From: Phascolomyces articulosus
Taxonomy: Eukaryota; Mucoromycota; Mucoromycetes; Mucorales; Lichtheimiaceae
DNA length: 64,000 nucleotides
Direction: 5' to 3'
Assembly: GCA_025677815.1 (NCBI GenBank)
Contig: JAIXMP010000039.1
Location: 62,001-126,000 of the forward strand
Shown: positions 60,733 through 64,000 of the stretch, piece after piece
Numbering within the stretch: the stretch's first letter is position 1
Layout: each line of letters begins with the position of its first letter
The notes under the pieces: generated by a model
Seen by the model: only the letters and a program-made list of their open reading frames with translations
The model's database searches: none
What the model was told of the DNA's origin: nothing
Program-made: the position numbers and the translations under genes

Positions 60733-62534
60733 TTAGGAAGCGGATGCAGCAATTTCAAGTGCTTGTTTAAATGCACCTACAAGTGCACCTAATTGAATAT
60801 TTTCATTCGCACCTTCCGCTAATCGATATCTAATTAATTAAAAAGAAAAAAAAATAAGACGTATTATTATATGAAAACAGATCTAAATCAAATGCTAATT
60901 CTAATCTTTCCCTCTCTTCTCAGAAAGATTCCATTTATATTAAAATTACTTACTCGATCTCTGCAAGATTTTCTAATAAGAAGATGCGCATATCAGGTGG
61001 GAATTCAATAGCAAGAATATAATAATAAATTTCACTAATAATATCTTGTAATGCTAATCCAGCCTCTCGTTTCAGTTTTTCGACATCTGTAAATGATTAT
61101 TTCCCATGAAATAGATAAAAAAAGAGAGAATGTTGGTCAATGTTTTCTGATCATTCACGTACTCTCTCACGCATCTACTTTTGCTTATTCAATCAATGGG
61201 GAAAAAAGAGGGACTTACTAGAATAAATGGTACTAAATTCATCTGACATCATCCATGTGACAATACGTTCAATATCTTGTGGATGTGGATGACCTGTACA
61301 ATTGTAAATCGCTGTTTCATCGACTCGATCATAAGCTGAATGACATGCTTGAAGAATATTTAATGCACGTCGCATATCACCATTACAAAGTCTCAATAAT
61401 GCAGCTCTGCCATCTTCTGTGATATTAACGCTAATGATAAAATATATATTCCATTTTTAAAATCCATTTACACTCTATCTACACATTTTCCTGCTCAACT
61501 TTCCATCCTCTGTGTATTTATATATATTTACCCTTCTTGACGAATCACAGTTTGTAATCTATCGTCCACTTGTTCACTTTCTAAGGGTGCAAATCGGAAA
61601 CGAGTACATCGAGATTGAATGGCAGGTATAATTTTACTAACATAATTACAAATGATACAGAAACGAACGTTTTTGGTGTATTTTTCAATCACTAAAATGA
61701 CATGGATTAATTCCAATGAATATATATATATATATTTGTTATGTCCATCTTTGACTCTTGTTTTGATTTAAAGATACATTACCTCGACGTAGAGCAGCTT
61801 GTGCTTGACTGGTCATGGAATCTGCTTCATCCAAAATGATCAATTTAAAACCTGAACTGAAAATAGTTCTTGTGCTTGCGAAATTCTTGATTTGCTCTCG
61901 AACAACATCAATACCACGATCATCGGATGCGTTCAACTTGATACGTATATAAAATATAGTGTTAGATCTCTCTCTATTTTATGTCTTCTCGTATGTTACC
62001 CTCCTAAGAACAAAATAGCGTGTGTGCTTACTTCCAAAATCATGGATTTAAAATTGTCACCATACAATTTACGTGCGCAAGCAAGAATCGTTGATGTTTT
62101 ACCAGTACCAGGAGGACCATAGAATAACAAATGAGGTAATCGGTTCGCGTCAATAAATGTTTCAACTAAAAAAAAAAGCGATTCAATGTTTAGCTTTACC
62201 CCATGGATCTTGTCTTTCTTAAAAAAAACAAAAAAAAAATAAATCCAAAAAGAAATTTTACTTGTTGATGTTACGTCTTTTTGTGAGACAAGATCGTCCA
62301 ATGTCTTTGGTCGATATTTTTCAACCCTAAGTTGGTATGTATTGTTGAAGAATAGAATCGAAAGAAGATTGGTTGGTATATTATGAAATGAGACAATCTA
62401 GTATTTATATATATATTTTTTCTTTTTTTTTTTTACCATGGAAGGTTATCTGATTCGCCATTTTGAGGTGTTGCTCGTACTTTTCCTTTTCCTTTATCGC
62501 GTACAGAAGGCGTATCAATATCCATAGCACTCAT
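60733..62534 (-). CDS. RFC3: Replication factor C subunit 3 (human RFC5 orthologue), clamp-loader ATPase
   Basis: This is a small subunit of the RFC clamp loader, which opens and loads PCNA at primer-template junctions. Exons on the minus strand: 62534-62437, 62326-62262, 62165-62032, 61936-61783, 61691-61532, 61430-61219, 61086-60954 and 60829-60733 (350 residues, normal). It begins MSAMDIDT, then [20 protein letters not shown]. Walker A is GPPGTGKT (71-78) and Walker B is LIILDEAD (to about 138). The arginine-finger box is [10 protein letters not shown] (SRC about 177-179). [20 protein letters not shown] and [11 protein letters not shown] match Rfc3/RFC5 more closely than Rfc2 or Rfc4. The C-terminal collar helix ends [21 protein letters not shown]. 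Three ACGCGC motifs lie just upstream. Confidence 0.97.
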
Positions 62535-62561
62535 TTTTTTAGTTGGTTTGGTGTTAAAAAA

Positions 62562-62620
62562 GCGCGTAAACGTCGATTTTTTTTTGGTGGTGTTTAATAA
62601 GGTCAAAACGCGCAGCGCGT
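62562..62620 (-). promoter_or_regulatory. Cluster of three ACGCGC motifs in the RFC3 promoter
   Basis: GCGCGT at 62562-62567, ACGCGC at 62608-62613 and GCGCGT at 62615-62620 lie 28-86 bases before the RFC3 ATG, in DNA otherwise almost without CpG. In yeasts, RFC and other replication genes are driven by MBF/DSC1 through ACGCG (MCB) elements. Function here is inferred from that parallel. Confidence 0.5.
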
Positions 62621-64000
62621 CGCATTTCGATTTTTTTTTATAGCTGGCTTTAAAAAAAATAAAGGGGTGGACCTTATTATTATCCAATACGCCGTGTTTG
62701 TTATTCATCTTAAATATAGATCCATTGGATATAAAGAAATAAGACTGTGACGAAATGTTAAATGTGCCATAATATTATTATATTGTATAAGTAATTCTCA
62801 TTGTATGTATTATGCGTTCAGCTTCCGTCGTTTGGAAATTGATTATATAATGAAGTGCCCAAAGGAATCATACACATCACTTAAGCTTCTGTCATTATTA
62901 TCCTAAAGTATTCTATTCCTTTTGTTCATTTACTCAAAAGTAATAAAGTTCCATTTCCTGTAGTATCTTTTTGTCTGATGCGGTTTTCCTTTCATGCATC
63001 ATAGAATAAACAAATCGACGGATTATAGATTAAGGGTACCATATTTATAACTTTATATTGCGTCTTCTACCAACACTTTTCTTTGTGTCAACATGTTTTT
63101 AGTGATAATTCATCAAATATATCTTTATTTTATTTTTTATTAAGTGTATGAATGTGGGCTTAAACGTGACGTATATTTGTATTCATTGTAATATTAAAAA
63201 AAATAAACACCCGGTAATTTAAATACTATCTAGTGACTTTTTTATTATCGAATTGAAAATACTCGTTTTGAGGGGAATACAACCAGAGAAAAAGAATTCT
63301 TTTTTGCTACCATCACTTAGTTGAATACATCCTATAGCTTTATATATAATATTATCTCATTATATTCTTTTTTTATTACAGGATAGCAATACTCTTCCGA
63401 ATCTTCTTCACAAACGAAATTTCAGAGAGTATAACATATTGTGCGGAAGGATCACCTAGCACGTTCGTCTTCTGTCAATGTAAATAAAACAATACTTGCA
63501 ACCATTCGATAGAATCATCTCCACTTTCGTGACATCAGCACGGATTTCCCTTCTTTATTATCTTTATAAACTTTGATAATTGCTGAAGCTTTTTAGAAAC
63601 ATTTTTCTTTAACAAAATCTTGTACGGTTTTGATACTTTTGGTATTGTTGTTTCCAGGTAATTGAACAATTCATGACACATAAATAATAACGATATCTTT
63701 TGTTGCTATCATCCATATTGTCAGGAGGAGATAGGATATCTTTTTTTTGTTATACAGTGAAAGGGTTGTCGCCGACGGGTTGAACGATCATAATATAAGC
63801 AGATACCACATGCATAGTATTTCCGATGACTATTGTAATTTTGAAATGTTACTTTTGTTTAATGGTGGCTTCAGATTTGACATATTTCACACCATGTATA
63901 AGTTGGTCATATTTATCTTTCAGGGTGCCCAAAGAGTTTTTCTTTTTTTTTTTCAACTTGTTGTTATTAAGAAATTCATTCCTGTCAACTGTCTGTTCTG
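62621..64000. other. Unassigned sequence to the window end
   Basis: 1.4 kb of AT-rich DNA upstream of RFC3. No open frame of note, splice-linked exon, RNA gene or repeat was recognised. It may contain a promoter or the edge of another gene-poor stretch. Confidence 0.4.

Noticed and set aside
1..64000. tRNA, rRNA and CRISPR features
   Set aside because: I looked by eye for T-loop GGTTCGA-like boxes, long conserved rRNA words and spaced direct repeats and found none. A covariance-model search would be needed to exclude small RNAs.

Overview
The window is nuclear DNA from a filamentous fungus, most likely an early-diverging one (Mucoromycota, probably Mucorales). It is AT-rich. Most genes are broken by short GT-AG introns with CTAAC-like branch sites, and homopolymer and (TA)n tracts are common. 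The protein families fit this placement: a Rhizopus/Rhizomucor-type secreted lipase, an ERT1/AcuK-type zinc-cluster regulator, a PAS-domain kinase and a PP2A B'' subunit. Gene models were spliced by hand by matching reading phase across introns; for the well-supported genes every model is divisible by three.

Layout from left to right: 3' end of the splicing factor SNW1/Prp45 (+); diacylglycerol kinase (-); MFS monocarboxylate-type transporter (+); ERT1-like zinc-cluster/PAS regulator (+); eIF3 subunit i (-); class 3 lipase (-); phosphoserine aminotransferase (+); secreted heptapeptide-repeat protein (+); intronless low-complexity membrane-anchored orphan (-); intronless isopentenyl phosphate kinase (+); EMC2 (-). 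An 8.7 kb gene-poor stretch (about 27.2-35.8 kb) follows. It holds a MITE-like inverted-repeat element, a putative spliced gene of unknown function and fragments. After it come the PAS kinase (+), PP2A B'' regulatory subunit (+), a His-rich orphan (+), a short CLASP-like TOG protein (+), a Sec7-PH Arf exchange factor (+), a two-exon 99-residue membrane protein (+), an alpha/beta-hydrolase (+) and replication factor C subunit 3 (-). The last 1.5 kb shows nothing I can call.

The genes do not form a pathway cluster; the layout is that of ordinary housekeeping euchromatin with one decayed interval. Themes that recur are carbon and lipid metabolism (DAG kinase, lipase, alpha/beta-hydrolase, ERT1-like regulator, PAS kinase, transporter), isoprenoid precursor salvage (IPK), and replication/mitosis (RFC3, CLASP-like). 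RFC3 and the CLASP-like gene both carry ACGCGC-type motifs just upstream of their start codons, which suggests shared cell-cycle control. No CRISPR, rRNA or tRNA gene was recognised by eye.
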